A stretch of DNA of 64,000 nt from Benincasa hispida (GCF_009727055.1 NW_024065286.1:1-64000); one strand, 5' to 3'; shown: positions 12,396 through 25,640, numbered from the stretch's first letter. The notes: generated by a model not told the origin, from the letters alone. Made by a program: numbers and translations.

Positions 12396-13643
12396 TAAAA
12401 GGAAATCGATGAAGGTTTCTCTGTGGAAGCAGGGATCGTTGCCAATTTTAATTTTCTTATCACATAACGTTAAATTACAGAATATATAGAAGAATAAGAT
12501 TATGCATTCATTAACTCTAGTTTACAACATGCTTATACCAAAAAAAATTGGGAAGAAAATATCCACTTACACTTGAGACCAACTTTCTTCACATATTCCC
12601 TCTTAGTCACGATTTGTATAGATTCCAACTCAAAATTTCCAATTGGGCACCATCACTTGAGAACCTTTTAGTATAATCTTTAGGGATTAAGAATTCAAGC
12701 AAGAATTGTGGGCTTTGCTTGAATTCTTGGAAGAAAGAGAGGAAGAGAGGGAGGAGAAGAGTTTTTCCACAGAGAACTTTTCTATGTGAAAACTGCAAGG
12801 TGAATGATAGATCCACATAAAATGGAAGAAGACGAAGAAGTTTCCAACCCCCACACTACACGTATTTTTGCTGAGAGAATTAGGGGAGGGAGTTGTAGCT
12901 CCCTCCCTTTTAATTAAATTAAAATATAAATAAAATTTATATATATATATATAATAACTACCTTATTATATATGTAGTATATGTTATATCATATATAACA
13001 TATAACCTATAGTTTGTATCAAATACAATATAACCTATAGTTTTATTTTCTTTCAACTATGCATGACATTTAATACAAATCATATTTATACTAAATTCAA
13101 TTACATGAGTCTCATCCATATAATTAATATTTGAATCATATTCAAATATTTAATTCCTTTAAACTATTTATGGTATTTAACATAAATCATATTTACATTA
13201 AATTTAATTATATGAATCTCATTCATATAATTAATATTTGAATCATATTCAAATTCCTCTCAAAATACTTTATATTGTAATGTATCAAATGCATTATATT
13301 AATTATATCACATATAATTAATTCCCTCATTAATTTGAACAATTCAAATTAATCCCAAAAATTAATTCTCAACTAAATCCCCGTTGAGCTATAGAGGGGA
13401 CCTTATGGACCTGTAAATTAAAGCTCCAATGGTACTTGGATAATTAATTAAACTCTTTAATTAAATTACCCAACTTCCATTAACTGTCAGTCATTCCACT
13501 AAAGATAGACAGTTGCACTATTCGTAATATAGAAATATTTATGTATCTATTAGATCTAACAAATCAACAATGCGATGACCCTTCACAAATTGCTCGTATG
13601 TACAGTTGCGCCAAATTATCGTTTTGCCCTAGTAGTTACATCT
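12396..13643 (-). repeat. Solo Copia LTR F, part 1
   Basis: This minus-strand LTR belongs to the 'gtgtcctaa' subfamily shared with copies M, H and J. It starts on the + strand with taaaaggaaatcg, the complement of the end seen in copy M at 55375-55390. It is split by element B at 13643, inside the 'agttacatct' block, and continues at 41413-42100. Total length is about 1.93 kb. Identical flanking gtctc repeats and no internal region mark it as a solo LTR. Confidence 0.88.
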
Positions 13644-13965
13644 TGTTGGGGTTGATGCCCTAAATCTCGTAGGGTCCTGTAGTTTGTAAACACGTGTATG
13701 AACAAATATTTGTGATGTAATAATATGAGATATTTTCTTCACTATTGTCTATGAAATATGAGATATTTTAGTTGCATTAACCACAAACCAATAAACTAAA
13801 TCCCTGGTTATCGTTGTAACTTAAGCATGTATGTGGAGACATACAAGTGGATCATGCCTTAAGTGATAACTTAAATGGTCTGTAGTATACGGATAAAGGA
13901 GGGAAACCTTATCTTGGTGACACTACGGGTACGACCCGCTTTGTAAATGTTATAAGTATTGTACA

Positions 13966-15034
13966 TGTTGGGGTTGATGCCCCAAAGTCTCGTATCCTGT
14001 AGTTTGTAAACAGTTTGTATGAATGTTTGTGATGTATAATATATGATATTTTACTTCACTTCTTGATTTTGCTCAATTGAATGTTTTATTTGCTTTACCA
14101 CAAACCAATAAACCTAAAATCCCTCGTTGTCTGTATGTAACTTAAGCATGTGTGTGGTGACATACAAGTGGATCATGTCTTAAGGGATAACCAAAATGGT
14201 TTTTAGTATATGGATATAGGTGGGAAACCTTATCCTAGTAACGCTACGGATGCGGCCCATTTTGTGGACTGGTTACAAGTGTTGTAACTTGTCATAGATG
14301 GTCTGATCTTGATCATTCGTGTGGGGACATGCGAACGGAGGCGTCCTATACAAAGAGTCTGTATAAGATCTGACCACAGAGTGTTAACGTCTCGTTATAT
14401 AACACCGTTCATGACAGAGACTTCACTTCACTAGGATGACCATAGGTAACATGACCTCAATCCTGAGTGAGTTGGGAACTCCTACCATTGAAGGTGGTCT
14501 TTTGATTTGCATGGATGCGAGTGGCCAGGTCGCCGACTCAAACCTACCACTTTGAGGATTCATCTGATTTGGGAGCTGGGAACTCAGCTGCACAAGATGG
14601 AATTCACTCATTCCCTGAAGCAGGGGTAAGTAGATAGATAGTCTTCTACTATCTCCCACTTACTTGTTCGTACTACACAATCGCCTTTTCCTCCTTCCTT
14701 CTACCAATTCCATCAAAGTCCACCCTTTGGATTCTCAGTTTATGTTGGTTTGTGTACTACCGATCGTGTAGACGATCATGGTGCTATTAGGTGATTGTTT
14801 GCTGGGCGATAAGAAGCGTAGAGGAGTTCGCTTCCATTGGACTGAGTTTGATTGAAGAAAGTCTTCAACTGGCATGTTTCTCTCAGTCTTTTGTATCTTA
14901 TTTGTGAAAGCATGCCAGTAAGTAGTGTTACGATGCCTATCTGTATGTTAGAATGTATGTGTGGTAATTCTGTCATAATGAAATCGAAAAGATCCGCTTC
15001 TGCTCATGGATTCTCTTGTTTAAGAGTTCCTTCA
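13966..15034 (+). repeat. Solo Copia LTR C, internally deleted
   Basis: It runs from tgttggggttgatgcccc to agttccttca and is flanked by gtaca on both sides (13961-13965 and 15035-15039). At about 14640 it jumps from 'agtagatagat' to 'agtcttctactatctcc', skipping roughly 1.2 kb present in the related copy L. It is therefore 1069 bp long. Confidence 0.92.
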
Positions 15035-15621
15035 GTACAGTGCTACAAATGGTTTGATCTTGATCATTCATGTGGAGACATGCGAGTAGGGGTATCCTAT
15101 ACAAAGGAATTTGTATAAGACCGGACCACGAAATGTTTAGTCTTGTTATATAACGTCGTTCATGACAGAGACTTTCGTTTCACTAGGATGACCATTGGTA
15201 ACATGACCTTAATCCTAAGTGAGTTGGGAACTCCTGCCTATGAAGGTGATTCTTTAATTTGCATGGGTGCGAGTGGCCAAATTACTAACTCAAACCTACC
15301 ATTTTAGGGATTCGTCTGATTAGGAAGCTAGGAACTCAGCTACACAAGACATAATTCACTCATTCCTCGAAGTAGGGGTAAGTAGATAGATTGCTCCCTT
15401 AAAGGCTGATTCCGGGGCTTGAACAATGTGGCATCACACCTTCTCATGGCTCGAGAAGTGTTCACTCATAGTAGGACTATGATGTATTATTCATTAGAGG
15501 AATCAGTAGGAGTTAGATGTAATTATAAGGGCAAAACAGTAAATTGGCCCAACTATACTTACGAGCAATTTGTGAAAGGTCATCGTACTATTAATTGGTT
15601 ATATCCAATGGACATAGAAAT

Positions 15622-17723
15622 TGTTGGGGATGATGCCTTAAACTCTCGTTGGGTCTTGTAGTTTGTAAACAATGTATTGAAAAATGCTTGTGATGTAATA
15701 ATATATGATATTTTTCTTCACTATTGTCTATGAAACATTGGATGTTTGTATTGCTTTACCACAAACCAATAAACTAAGATCCCTGGTTGTCGTTGTAACT
15801 TAAGCATGTACGTGGAGATATACAGGTGGATCATGCCTTAAATGATAACCAAAATGGCCTGTAGTATATAGATATAAGAGGGAAACCTTATCCTGGTGAC
15901 AATATAGATGTGGCCTGCTTTGTAGAAGAGTTACAAGTGTTATGACTTACTAAAGATGGTCTGATCCTGATTATTCATGTGGAGACATGCGAGTGAGGGC
16001 GTCCTATATAAAGGAGTTTTTATTAGAACGAACCACGAAGTGTTATAGTCTTGTTATATAACATCATTCATGACAGAGACTTCACTTCACTAAGATGACC
16101 ATTGGTAACATGACCTCAATCCTGAGTGAGTTGGGAACTCCTGCCTTTGAGGGCAGCTCTTTGATTTGCATGAGTGCGAGTGGCTAGATTGCCGACTCAA
16201 ACCTACCACTTTGGGGATTCATCTGATTTGGGAGTTGGGAATTTAGTTACACAAGATGGAATTAGAAAGATTGCTCCCTTATGGGCTGATTTCGAGACTT
16301 GAACGATGTGGCACCACACCTTCTCGTGGCTCGAGAGGTGTCCATAGTAGGACTATGTTGTATTGTTCATTAGAGGGATTAGTGGTACTTAAGAAGTTAA
16401 ATGTAACTATAGGGGGAAAACGGTAAATTGGCCTAGTTGTACTTATAAGCATCTGTGAAGGGTTATCGTACTATTGATTGGTTATATCTGATGGACACAT
16501 AAATATATCTGTAGTGAGAAGAGTGCAACTATCGGTCTTTAGTGGAATGCCTGACAATTAACCGATGGTGGATCTCGTGGCTAAAGAGTTTAGTCTATTC
16601 ACATACTGTTGGAGCTTTAAGCCACAGGTCCATAAGGTACCATTGGTAGCTCAATGGATTCAAGTTGAGAATCAGTTTTTAGGTCAGTTTGAAGTGTTCA
16701 AATTGACAAGAGGGAGTTTGATTATATATGATATGATTAAACTGGTCAATTATATATGATATAGTTGACATGATATATGAGATACATTAATTGGAGGAAA
16801 AGTATATAAATATGATCTATATCTAGTGGAGGAGAAAAGAACTATGCTTTATATGTTGCATGTGATGTGATATTAAAACTATAGGTTATAAATATAATAT
16901 GATTATATTTATTTTTTAATTAAAAAATTAAGAGATAATTGCTGGTGGTTTTTTCTCCATAACCATATAAAATAGTGGGAGGTTGCATTCAGTTTTGGTA
17001 ATTGAAGGATAAAATGAAAATAATTTTCATTTTGCTTAGAGATCGGACAATCGCTTTACGATTAGTACACTGCCCATCGTCTAGCAAACGAGAGCATACA
17101 CGATAGCTCAAGTTTTACTAAACGATCATGTACATGACAGCTTTCCTAAACGATCAACTAGCTTTTACTAAGCGATCATGTGCGCGAGCGATTTAACTAA
17201 ACGATCGTCTAAACGATCAACCCCATTTTACTACGATCATGCACCCCTTTCTAAACGATCAAGCACTCGTCTATATGATAGACACAATACCTCTCCTACT
17301 TGCTTGGTCATGGTAAACGACCGTAGTTTCCTCCTCCCATCTACCAAATTCAACAGAGTCCACACCTCCTGGATTCTCACTCCGAGAATATCGAGGTTAT
17401 TGAGTGGTGGTGTTCTCCTTGCTGCTTGTTCGTGTAGAAGACCATTCGGTGGTGAGCGACAGCGAGATTTGGTGGATGATAGACTTGGCATTCACAGGGA
17501 CAACGAGAGTTGTTGTTTCTTGATGAGAGCGAGATTTAAAGAAAACAAAAGTTCTTTAAGAGGTATGTCTCTCGTTCCTTTGTTATTTAAGTTTGAAAAG
17601 CATGTCGTAATTTGTTAGTAGATGCATAACTTGTTATATGTTTGTAAATGTGGTATTTCTATCACAATGATTTGGAACGATCTTGCTTCCGCTCATAGGT
17701 TCTCTTTGATAAGACTTCCTTCA
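15622..17723 (+). repeat. Solo Copia LTR D
   Basis: It begins tgttggggatgatgcc and ends cttccttca, 2102 bp. The flanks are gaaat (15617-15621) and aaaat (17724-17728), a target duplication with one mismatch. It sits inside B's 5' LTR in the same orientation and carries a dense run of acgatc motifs at 17040-17280. Confidence 0.88.
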
Positions 17724-18881
17724 AAAATATATTTGTAGTGCGAAGAGTGCAGCTATCGATCTTTAGTGGAATGCCTGACAGTTAATGGATGGTGGATATC
17801 ATGATTAAAGAAGTTTAGTCAGTTATTCACGTACTGTTGGAGCTTCAAGCTACAGGCCCATAAGGTCCCCTTGGTAGCTCAATGGATTCAAGTTGAGAAT
17901 CAGTTTTTGGGTTAGTTTGAACTGTTCAAATTAACAAAACGGAATTTGGTAATATATGATATAATTAAATTGATTCAATTATATGTGATATAATTGATTT
18001 AATGTATTAGATACATTAATTAGAGGAATTAATATAAGTATGATTTATATTAAATGTCATAAAGGAGAAAAGAACTATGATTTAAATATTACATATGATG
18101 TGATATTAAAACAATAGGTTATAAATATAATATGATAAGTTAGTTATTATATTTATTTATAATAAAAAACAACTATAAGATAATTGTTGGTTATTTATTT
18201 TCTCCTTTAACCGTGTTTGAGTAGGAAGTTTCTTTCAGTTTTAATAATTGAAGAATAAAAGTGAAAATTGTTCTCATTTTTTAAAATTTCATCACATTCA
18301 ATCGAGTGAAAAGATTAGCTATACGATAGCCTTCGAGAGAGTGAACGACGAGTGAGTTTACTAGACGACAACTTATCATTTACTAAACGATCGAGTACCC
18401 AGTCTATACGAAAGACTTAAGCCTTTCTCCCATTTACTTGATTGTTTAACTCGATCATATACTTCCTCTATCCCTCTACCAAATCCACACAGAGCCCACA
18501 CCTCCTGGATTCTCACACCGAGAATACCAAGGCAACTGAGTGGTAGTGTCGAGTGTTGTTGTTCGAGGGTCGAGGATCGAGTCTTACTCGATAAGGTTTG
18601 AAGATCAGACAGTTCGTGGAATTGCACTGATTGTTCGTTGTGTTCATGCTCGTGATCGGGTTTGCTGGGATGCGTGACTGGTGTAGATTGAGGGAATACT
18701 TGAAGAAGAGTTCTTCAAAGGTATATCACTTGATTCCTTTTGTTTTTAATTAAAAACATGTTGTAAGTTTCTCGATGATGCATAATTATGGTTGTATGTT
18801 TGTAAATGTTTTATTCTTTCACAATGAGTTTGGAATGATCTTGTTTCCACTCCGTGGTTCTCTTATATAAGAGTTTATTCA

Positions 18882-20026
18882 ATTGGTATCAGAGTCAGGT
18901 TGTTCTGAAATTCCAAATTCCATTGATATATTGAATTTCATTTACATTCTTGGTGGGTTTTAAGCATGTCTACATTATGTTTAAGTGTTAAATGTATTTG
19001 TGGATGTGAGTTAATGGATGTTTCTGGGATGATTTCCTTTGTATACTACTTTCTTTTACATTTCAAAGTTAATTTGTAAGGGCCCATGTGTTTTTGGGCA
19101 TATTAACTTGCTATCGAGTCTGTATTCAAAGTGTTTGAGTCTATAAGAGTCGTTCGTGATGAAGCTTCAAGGCATGGAGATACAGTTTACTTCGAGGAAG
19201 AAGAAGACCAAGCTTTGGTCGGATCGTGTAGCCTAGGCTAAACGATCGTTTAGATTTGGCTAGATGATCATGTACAAAAGTTCTACTCGATCGTGTAGCA
19301 TTTGCTAAACGATCGCATGGTTGATGCTACGCGATCGAGTAAAGAGTTTACTCGGTGGTGTTGCATTGGCTACTCGATTGTGTAAATGATGGGGTAAACG
19401 ATCATTGAGTATGGGATGTTTGGGTAGGTCAATACCAAGGTGAATGGAGAGAATGTTCATAGTAAGTGGGAGTGGGACGTGTGACAATATATCCTACGAT
19501 CTCTCTCATTAGGTTGGATAACGTTTTGTGCATCACCTCGAGGCACCCTGGGAATGTCCCCCTAAAGGATGGTAGTTTTACACGACTCTTTATCTGATCT
19601 TCTGTAAAGGATAAGGTCATTTTTGTCTCTTGTCCTAATCTGCTTTTTCTCTACGGTGGGTGAATTAGAGCGGGACTCTATGGCCTAAAATGAGAGGTTA
19701 CACTTATGCGGAATTGTTAAAGGTTAACATCTGTCTCTTATACACATCTAGATGTGTATAAGAGACAGGGGTTACACTTACACAGAATTGTTAAGGATGT
19801 TAACATATTCTGGACCAAAAAATGGTGATTGTTAGAGTCAGTTACAAGAGTTATTTCTGTCTAATGGTTGAGAATGTCTCATCCCAGTGAAGGGGCACCT
19901 AATCACCCCACCGGTGACTTTTGTCCTGCCTCGCTAGGGCATCATTACAAAATAGATGTCATATCACTTAGGATACATTAGAACTATTTTGTTAAAACCT
20001 AAAGTTGGTATAAAAGTGGTAGTGCA
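18882..20026 (+). mobile_element. Leader of element B with primer-binding site
   Basis: The tRNA-Met primer site tggtatcagagt is at 18884-18895, immediately after the LTR. The leader then shows the family blocks 'gtaagggcccatg' (about 19077) and 'caaggtgaatggagag' (about 19437). It is interrupted by an adapter at 19731 and by LTR E at 20027, just before the gag start would be expected. Confidence 0.85.
19731..19768. other. Nextera mate-pair junction adapter (artefact)
   Basis: These 38 bases are two facing copies of the 19-bp Tn5 mosaic end AGATGTGTATAAGAGACAG, the exact junction made by Nextera mate-pair libraries. The same leader sequence appears on both sides ('ggttacactta...gaattgtta'), so the join is an assembly error and not a natural insertion. 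Confidence 0.97.
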
Positions 20027-22028
20027 TGTTGGGGTTAATGCCCTAAATCTCGTTGGGTCCAATAGTTTATAAACAATTGTATGTACAAACATTATGTGAT
20101 GTAATAATATGAGATATTTTCTTCACTACAGTCTTTGATATATGAGATATTTTGTTGCATTAACCATAAACCAATAAACTAAGATCCTTGGTTATCGTTG
20201 TAACTTAAGCATGTATGTGATGACATACAAGTGGATCATGCTTTAAGTGATAACCTAAATGGTCTATAATAGAAGGATAAAGAAGGGAAACCTTATCCTG
20301 TTGACACTACAAGTGTGGCCTGCTTTGTAAATGTTATAAGTGTTGTAATGTACTACAAATGGTCTAATCCTGACCATTCATGTATTAGACATGCAAGCAA
20401 GGATGCTCTATATAAAACAATTTGTATAAGACCGGACCACGAAATGTTTAGTCTCGTTATATAACACTGTTCATGACAGAGACTTTCATTTCACTAGGAT
20501 GACCATAGGAAACATGACCTTAATCCTGAGTGAGTTGGGAACTCCTGCCTATGAGGGTGGTCCTTTGATTTGTATGGATGCGAGGGCCAGATCGCCGACT
20601 CAAACCTACCACTTTGGGGATTCGTCTGATTATCGAGCTAGGAACTCAACTAAGTAGATAAATTTGTCCCGGAACTCAACTAAGTAGATAAATTTCTCCC
20701 TTAAGGTCTAATTCTGGGACTTGAATAATGTGGTGCCACATCTTCTCTTGGCTCGAGAAGGATTTACTCATAGTAGAACTATGATGTACTGTTCATTAAA
20801 GAAATCAGTGGTACTTAAGAAGTTAGATATAATTACAGGGGCAAAACGGTAAATTGGCCCGATTGTACTTACGAGCGATTTGTGAAAGGTCATCATAGTG
20901 TTGATTGGTTATATCCAATATACATGAAAATATATCTGTAGCATGAAGAGTGTAGCTGCAGTCTTTAGTGGAATGTCTGGCAGTTAACGAATGGTGAATA
21001 TCATGATTAAAGAGTTTAGTCGGTTATTCACGTACTGTTGGAGCTTCAAGCCATAGGTCATAAGGTCTCCTTGATAGCTTAATGGATTCATGTTGAGAAT
21101 CAGTTTTTGGGTTAGTTTGAAGTATTCAAATTAACAAGAGGAAATTTGATTATATATGATACAATTAAATTGCATCAATTATATGAGATATAATTGACTT
21201 AATGTATTAGATACATTAATTAGAGAAATTATTATTAAATACTATCAGGGAGAAAAAGAACTATGGTTTATATATTACATGAGATGTGATATTAAAACTA
21301 TAGGTATGAATATATTATTTATATTTGTAATTAAATCAATTATAGGGTAATTGGTTACGATTTTTTCTCTCAAACCCAACTTAATGAGAAGTTGTGATCA
21401 GTTATGGTAACTAATGGATAAAATGAAAATTGTTTTCATTTTTACATAATGCGATCATTAAGCGATTAAGAATCGTACGATCAAAAGCATAAGCTATATG
21501 ATAGCTTGAGACCATACACAATCAGGTAAGAGTTTTATATACGATAGTTACTCATCTTCTAAATGATCGAGTACACTGTCTATATGATAGACTAAAACTA
21601 TCTCCCACTTACTCGATTGTCTATACGATCTGTCAAATTCCTCCTACCCTCTACCAAATCCTACAGAGCCCACAACTTCTGGATTCTCACACCGAGAATA
21701 CCAAGGTAGCCTTCTGGTGGTGTCTTCTTACCGTTCGAGGGACGAGTGGAGATTTTTTCTTGTTCGAGGAGATTACTGAGAAGATTACTGTTCAAGTGTA
21801 GATTCATTCGTGTTGGTCAATAATCGTGCAGCGATTTCGAGGGAACGAGAAGAATAGTTCTTTAAGGGTAAGTTCACTTGAACCTTAGTATTTCCCTTTT
21901 GTGGCATGCTATAATTTAGAGTTTTGCATCATTATTACTATTTGATTATAAGTGTGTATGTTTTGTCACAGCGGGGTTTGGAACGATCTCACTTCCCCTC
22001 ACTGGTCTCTTCGATAAGAGTTCCTTCA
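20027..22028 (+). repeat. Copia 5' LTR of element E
   Basis: It spans tgttggggttaatgccc to agttccttca, 2002 bp, and is followed by a primer site (tggtatcag, 22031). It follows gtgca (20022-20026), a candidate target site inside B's leader. No matching 3' LTR is found. A 30-bp direct tandem duplication lies at 20641-20700. Confidence 0.88.
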
Positions 22029-22770
22029 ATTGGTATCAGTCCAAATTCCATTGATGCATCGAATTACATTTACGGTCGTGGTGGGTTTTATGTAGTCTGC
22101 AATACGTTTAAATGTTAGATGTATTTATATATTTGAATCGATGGATGTTTCAGGATGGTTGCCTTTGTTGTTTAAAGCTTTCTATACATTTCAAGTTTAT
22201 TTGTAAGGGCCCTTGTGTTTTTGGGCATAATATAATGCTATCGAGTTTGTATTCAAAGTGTTTGATTCTGTAAGAGTCGTTTGTGAAGAAGCTTCAATGC
22301 ATGAAGATGTCATTCTAATCGCGGAAGAAGACCGAGAGTTGGTCGCATTGTGTAGCCCAAGCTAAACGATTGTTTAGATTTAGCTAAGCGATCGTGTAGA
22401 AAAGTTCTACCCAATCGTGTAGTATTTGCTAAACGATCACATGGTTAATGCTGAACGATCGGGTAAAGTGTTTACTCGGTCATATTTTGTTGGCTACTCG
22501 ATCGTGTAGACGATGAGGTAAACGATTGTTGAGGTTTTAATACTCATCGCATGGTAGGCGGGCACACTAAATGATTGAATCAGCCAACATGCTTTATCAC
22601 ATAGTCCCTGGCTACTCGATCACTTGGTATACAATACTTGATGCTTGCTCCGCGATCATTTAGACGATCATGCTTCACCACATAGTTGTCATCTACTCAA
22701 TCGTTTAGGCATGCATTACATGATGTACGTGGCATGATAATATGGTTTTCATGCTTCATCACATTATCAT
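22029..22770 (+). mobile_element. Leader of element E, part 1
   Basis: This carries the primer site, the 'gtaagggcccttgtg' block, then a long run of 'ctaaacgatc/ctactcgatc' repeats to about 22700. A Gypsy element cuts it near 22771, and the leader resumes at 29140. Confidence 0.75.
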
Positions 22771-23827
22771 AGGCATGTGATGTATGTTGGCAAACAGAGC
22801 TTATCTTTAATTCCCCATCTCTTGTTTATGCAGATCTAATCTTGCTCTCTCGAGTCTAGATTCTAACCTAACTCTCTCAAGTCTTAGGTTCTTTTTTTAG
22901 ACTCTCTCTCGAGTAGCTCTAAAAGGATGTTGGGCACAGCATAAAACAAGATAATCGCAAGCAATGAAAATCCTAGGTCATGTTAGCTTAGTTCTTCTCA
23001 ACCCATTCGATAAGTTTAGCTACTCATGCGTGCTAAGAGAGTGAACAGATGTAGAATGAGAATTTCCATTGTATAAATATAAAGTTGAAATACAAAATCA
23101 CAATGCAAGAAGAGAATAAAGAGCCTGGTAGCAATCTCTTGCTTCCCAGGCTTTTACACTGTCTTTTCTACTCGTGTTCAAAAGATAATCTCGCTCTCGT
23201 GAGAGTCGGCCTGCTCTCTGCTTTCTTTGCCTCCGGTTTCTCTCTCGAGTTGCCCTAAGCGATCTTTCGGCGTCTCGGCTCTTCTCTTGCTTCGCCTTAA
23301 AATAAAAAGGAAAACTATGGACAAGGCTAAACTATGGAGAAATTTATCTAAGTATCCGAACTGCTGAACCCCTTTTTTGAAGGATGCCTTCCGTATTTAT
23401 AGAGCTTCGAGGTGAAGGGCAGCTTCTCTCTTCTGATTGCACAAATGATATGGATTTAATTCTCTAACTGATGCGTTGAATATTTGTCACCGAAAATCTG
23501 AGTGTACTTGTTATCGTTAGCGGCTTGTCAACTTAATTTGGATTCGACCGTCATTAGCTTTTTGTCCCATCGTGATTAATTATGCCTTTCACGCAGATGC
23601 GAACACCAAGTTACGCCAGCTTTATACAGCAATCCTTCTTGAGCAAATGTTTCCGAGCACAAATCACCGCAAGGACTTGCGGTAATGCTGTGCTCGACCG
23701 ATGATTTCTTGTGATCGCGCTTTTTTCCTTAATGTTTTTTGGACGCAATCTAACATATTTTATCAATGCAAACTGTCATTGTTTAATAACTTAGCACTGT
23801 AATAACGTGCATTTCTGCCTGTTATTA
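22771..23827 (-). repeat. 3' LTR of the Gypsy element, truncated
   Basis: From 'ggcaaacagagcttatct' (22788) to 'ctgttatta' it matches the right LTR from about 28010 onward. The first ~550 bases present in the right LTR (27454-28010) are missing here. Relative to this copy, the right LTR has an extra stretch near 28970-29040. Confidence 0.8.
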
Positions 23828-24173
23828 TACCCACAAATTTAAACAATGTTTGTCCTTAAGCACAAGCTAAAGATTTTCTTTAGAAAGTCGACCGCAAATC
23901 TCTTTTCCTAGATTTCTCAAGGATACTTCATTCAAATTCTATACACCAAAATTTCTTTAATTCTTATTCAAGTCTCCTCTTAAAATATTTCTAAGACCTA
24001 GGGATCGCAAGCTTAACCTTCAAAAGGACTTTACTAGATTCCAGGACATCGCATGATTTATTTCAAAAAAAACTTTTTCACTAGGGTGTCAAATGCTTTT
24101 TTTTTATCCTTGCATATTTTTTACATTATTATATTTTTTTTCTCTGACCTTGCGATGATCCAAGTACCTCGCC

Positions 24174-24352
24174 TTCGTTTTGGCTTGCCCTCATGTGTGT
24201 CATACGGACATCCAACTACGAACAAGGTCCTCTTTCTCAAACTAAACTCATACCTACTTAGCAGCGGAGTTGCGGTCATTTATTTATGCGTTGATCCTGG
24301 GGATTTACTTTCGTTTTGGCTTGCCCCCACGTGTGTCATGCGGACATCCAAC
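24174..24352 (-). repeat. 136-bp direct repeat in the Gypsy internal region
   Basis: The block 'ttcgttttggcttgccc' followed by 'tgtgtcat-cggacatccaactacg' occurs at 24174 and again at 24310, a 136-bp offset. It lies between the protease and the 3' LTR, where reverse transcriptase and integrase would normally be encoded. Confidence 0.75.
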
Positions 24353-25141
24353 TACGGGTAAGTGCCTTTCACAACTTAACTCTTATCAACATGGGTTTCC
24401 GCATTGTGTTGACAGTGGAGTTAATATTCTCATTTTTTTTTATAGGGCTAAAAATAGCAAGGTCAAAAATAAATACCTCACCCCCAAATTTAGAATGCGG
24501 TAATGTCCTCATTGCCAAAAGATTGAAAGAAGTCATGTGATGTTCTTAGGAAGCTACGTAAAGAGTCAGTTTGAAAGAGAGCTAGCAGACCACTAACTTC
24601 TAGAAATAATTCATGAGGTGACTTTTCTAAAATTAAATTGACTTTAGTATATACGAAAAAATAGAAGCATGTGTTTCATCATTGAAATCATAATTGGCAA
24701 AAAGAGAGCATGCGATGACGTACTAAATTTATCGATGTTAAATGATTGCGGTAATAGGATGCGGTGATAAAACTTTCAAAATCAAAATGCGATGCGATAG
24801 TGCAAAATTTGGAATAAAGTGAAGGAAAAATACAACCCCCAAATTTGCGTCGTCGCCCGCATTGTTTGTTAACGCATCCTACTTTTCGGCGATCTTCCTC
24901 TTTTGGATTGCGGTGACAATATAAGATAAGTTGCTTCTCTGTGTTGCGTCTCCGCAATTGTTCGCCTCGATCGTTTGCAAGAAAAACAGTGAGAGGGTCA
25001 AATAATATTAAACAAAACAAACTCTTTTACCGCAATCGTTCAACACGATCGCGTTTTTTTTTAGAATAAGAAAAGCACAGAGGGATAAACAATACCAACA
25101 AAGTAATTGTGATAATAGATAATAACGAGTATAATGAAAGT

Positions 25142-25640
25142 TCATGAAGTATTGATGCAGGAAAAAGGATATTCAAAAGGGTTGTGTCCCTGATGAGGTT
25201 GAGTTATATAGTAACTCAGGGACTGCTTATTCCAAGCTCGTCTTTTCATGTCCACAGTGGCTTTTCCCTCTTTTCTTTGTCCTCTGGGATCTTGACTGTT
25301 AATCCGGAGCTTTTCCCCATGAATGTTCATTACAATATCCCCCTTGCGCACATCAATTTGAGCGCGACCGGTCGAGAGGAATGGTCGTCCCAATATGATG
25401 GGTGCATCTTCATCCGCTTTATAATCCAAAATAAGAAAGTCTGCCGGAAGGATGAATTTATCAATTGAGATTGCGACATTTTTCAACTCTTCTTCAGGAT
25501 GTATTCAAGATCGGTCCGCAAGTAAGAGAGTCCTCCTGTCGTGGGCGTGAGTGTGCCAATACTTAATCGTTCGAAGATTGATAATGGCATTATGTTTATA
25601 CTCGCCCAAGGTCACATATCGTGGCCACTGTAGACCCCTC
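25142..25640 (-). pseudogene. Gypsy aspartic protease remnant
   Basis: The readable part (25142-25486) carries the retropepsin-like sequence IDKFILPADFLILDYKADED followed by PIILGRPFLSTGRAQIDVRKGD, which is typical of Athila/Tat protease domains. Upstream, in shifted frames, pieces resembling DLGASINIMPLS and PTT...LADRS can be seen, so the expected catalytic D(S/T)G region has decayed. It lies downstream of gag in the same element and would have matured the polyprotein. Confidence 0.82.

Larger units (their letters stand above)
13644..18881 (+). repeat. 5' LTR of element B (with C and D inside)
   Basis: B's own sequence is 13644-13965, 15040-15621 and 17724-18881, about 2.06 kb when the insertions are removed. 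The last part matches the 3' LTR at 35100-36415 and 41000-41412 closely. It ends agtttattca just before the primer site. Confidence 0.88.

Noticed and set aside
17040..17290. CRISPR-like array of regular short repeats
   Set aside because: The repeats are degenerate, unevenly spaced, found in plant LTRs, and have no associated cas genes.
17178..17618. 146-codon open frame on the + strand
   Set aside because: It lies entirely inside solo LTR D, in the repeat-rich 3' part. Related LTRs do not keep the frame, and the protein resembles nothing I know.
18884..18895. tRNA-like 'tggtatcagagt' sequences beside LTRs (also 22031)
   Set aside because: They are primer-binding sites complementary to the 3' end of initiator tRNA-Met. 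No tRNA gene body (D, anticodon and T arms) surrounds them.
19731..19768. A natural Tn5-like insertion or a perfect hairpin terminator
   Set aside because: Both halves equal the engineered mosaic end and nothing lies between them. The flanks overlap, as in a library junction.
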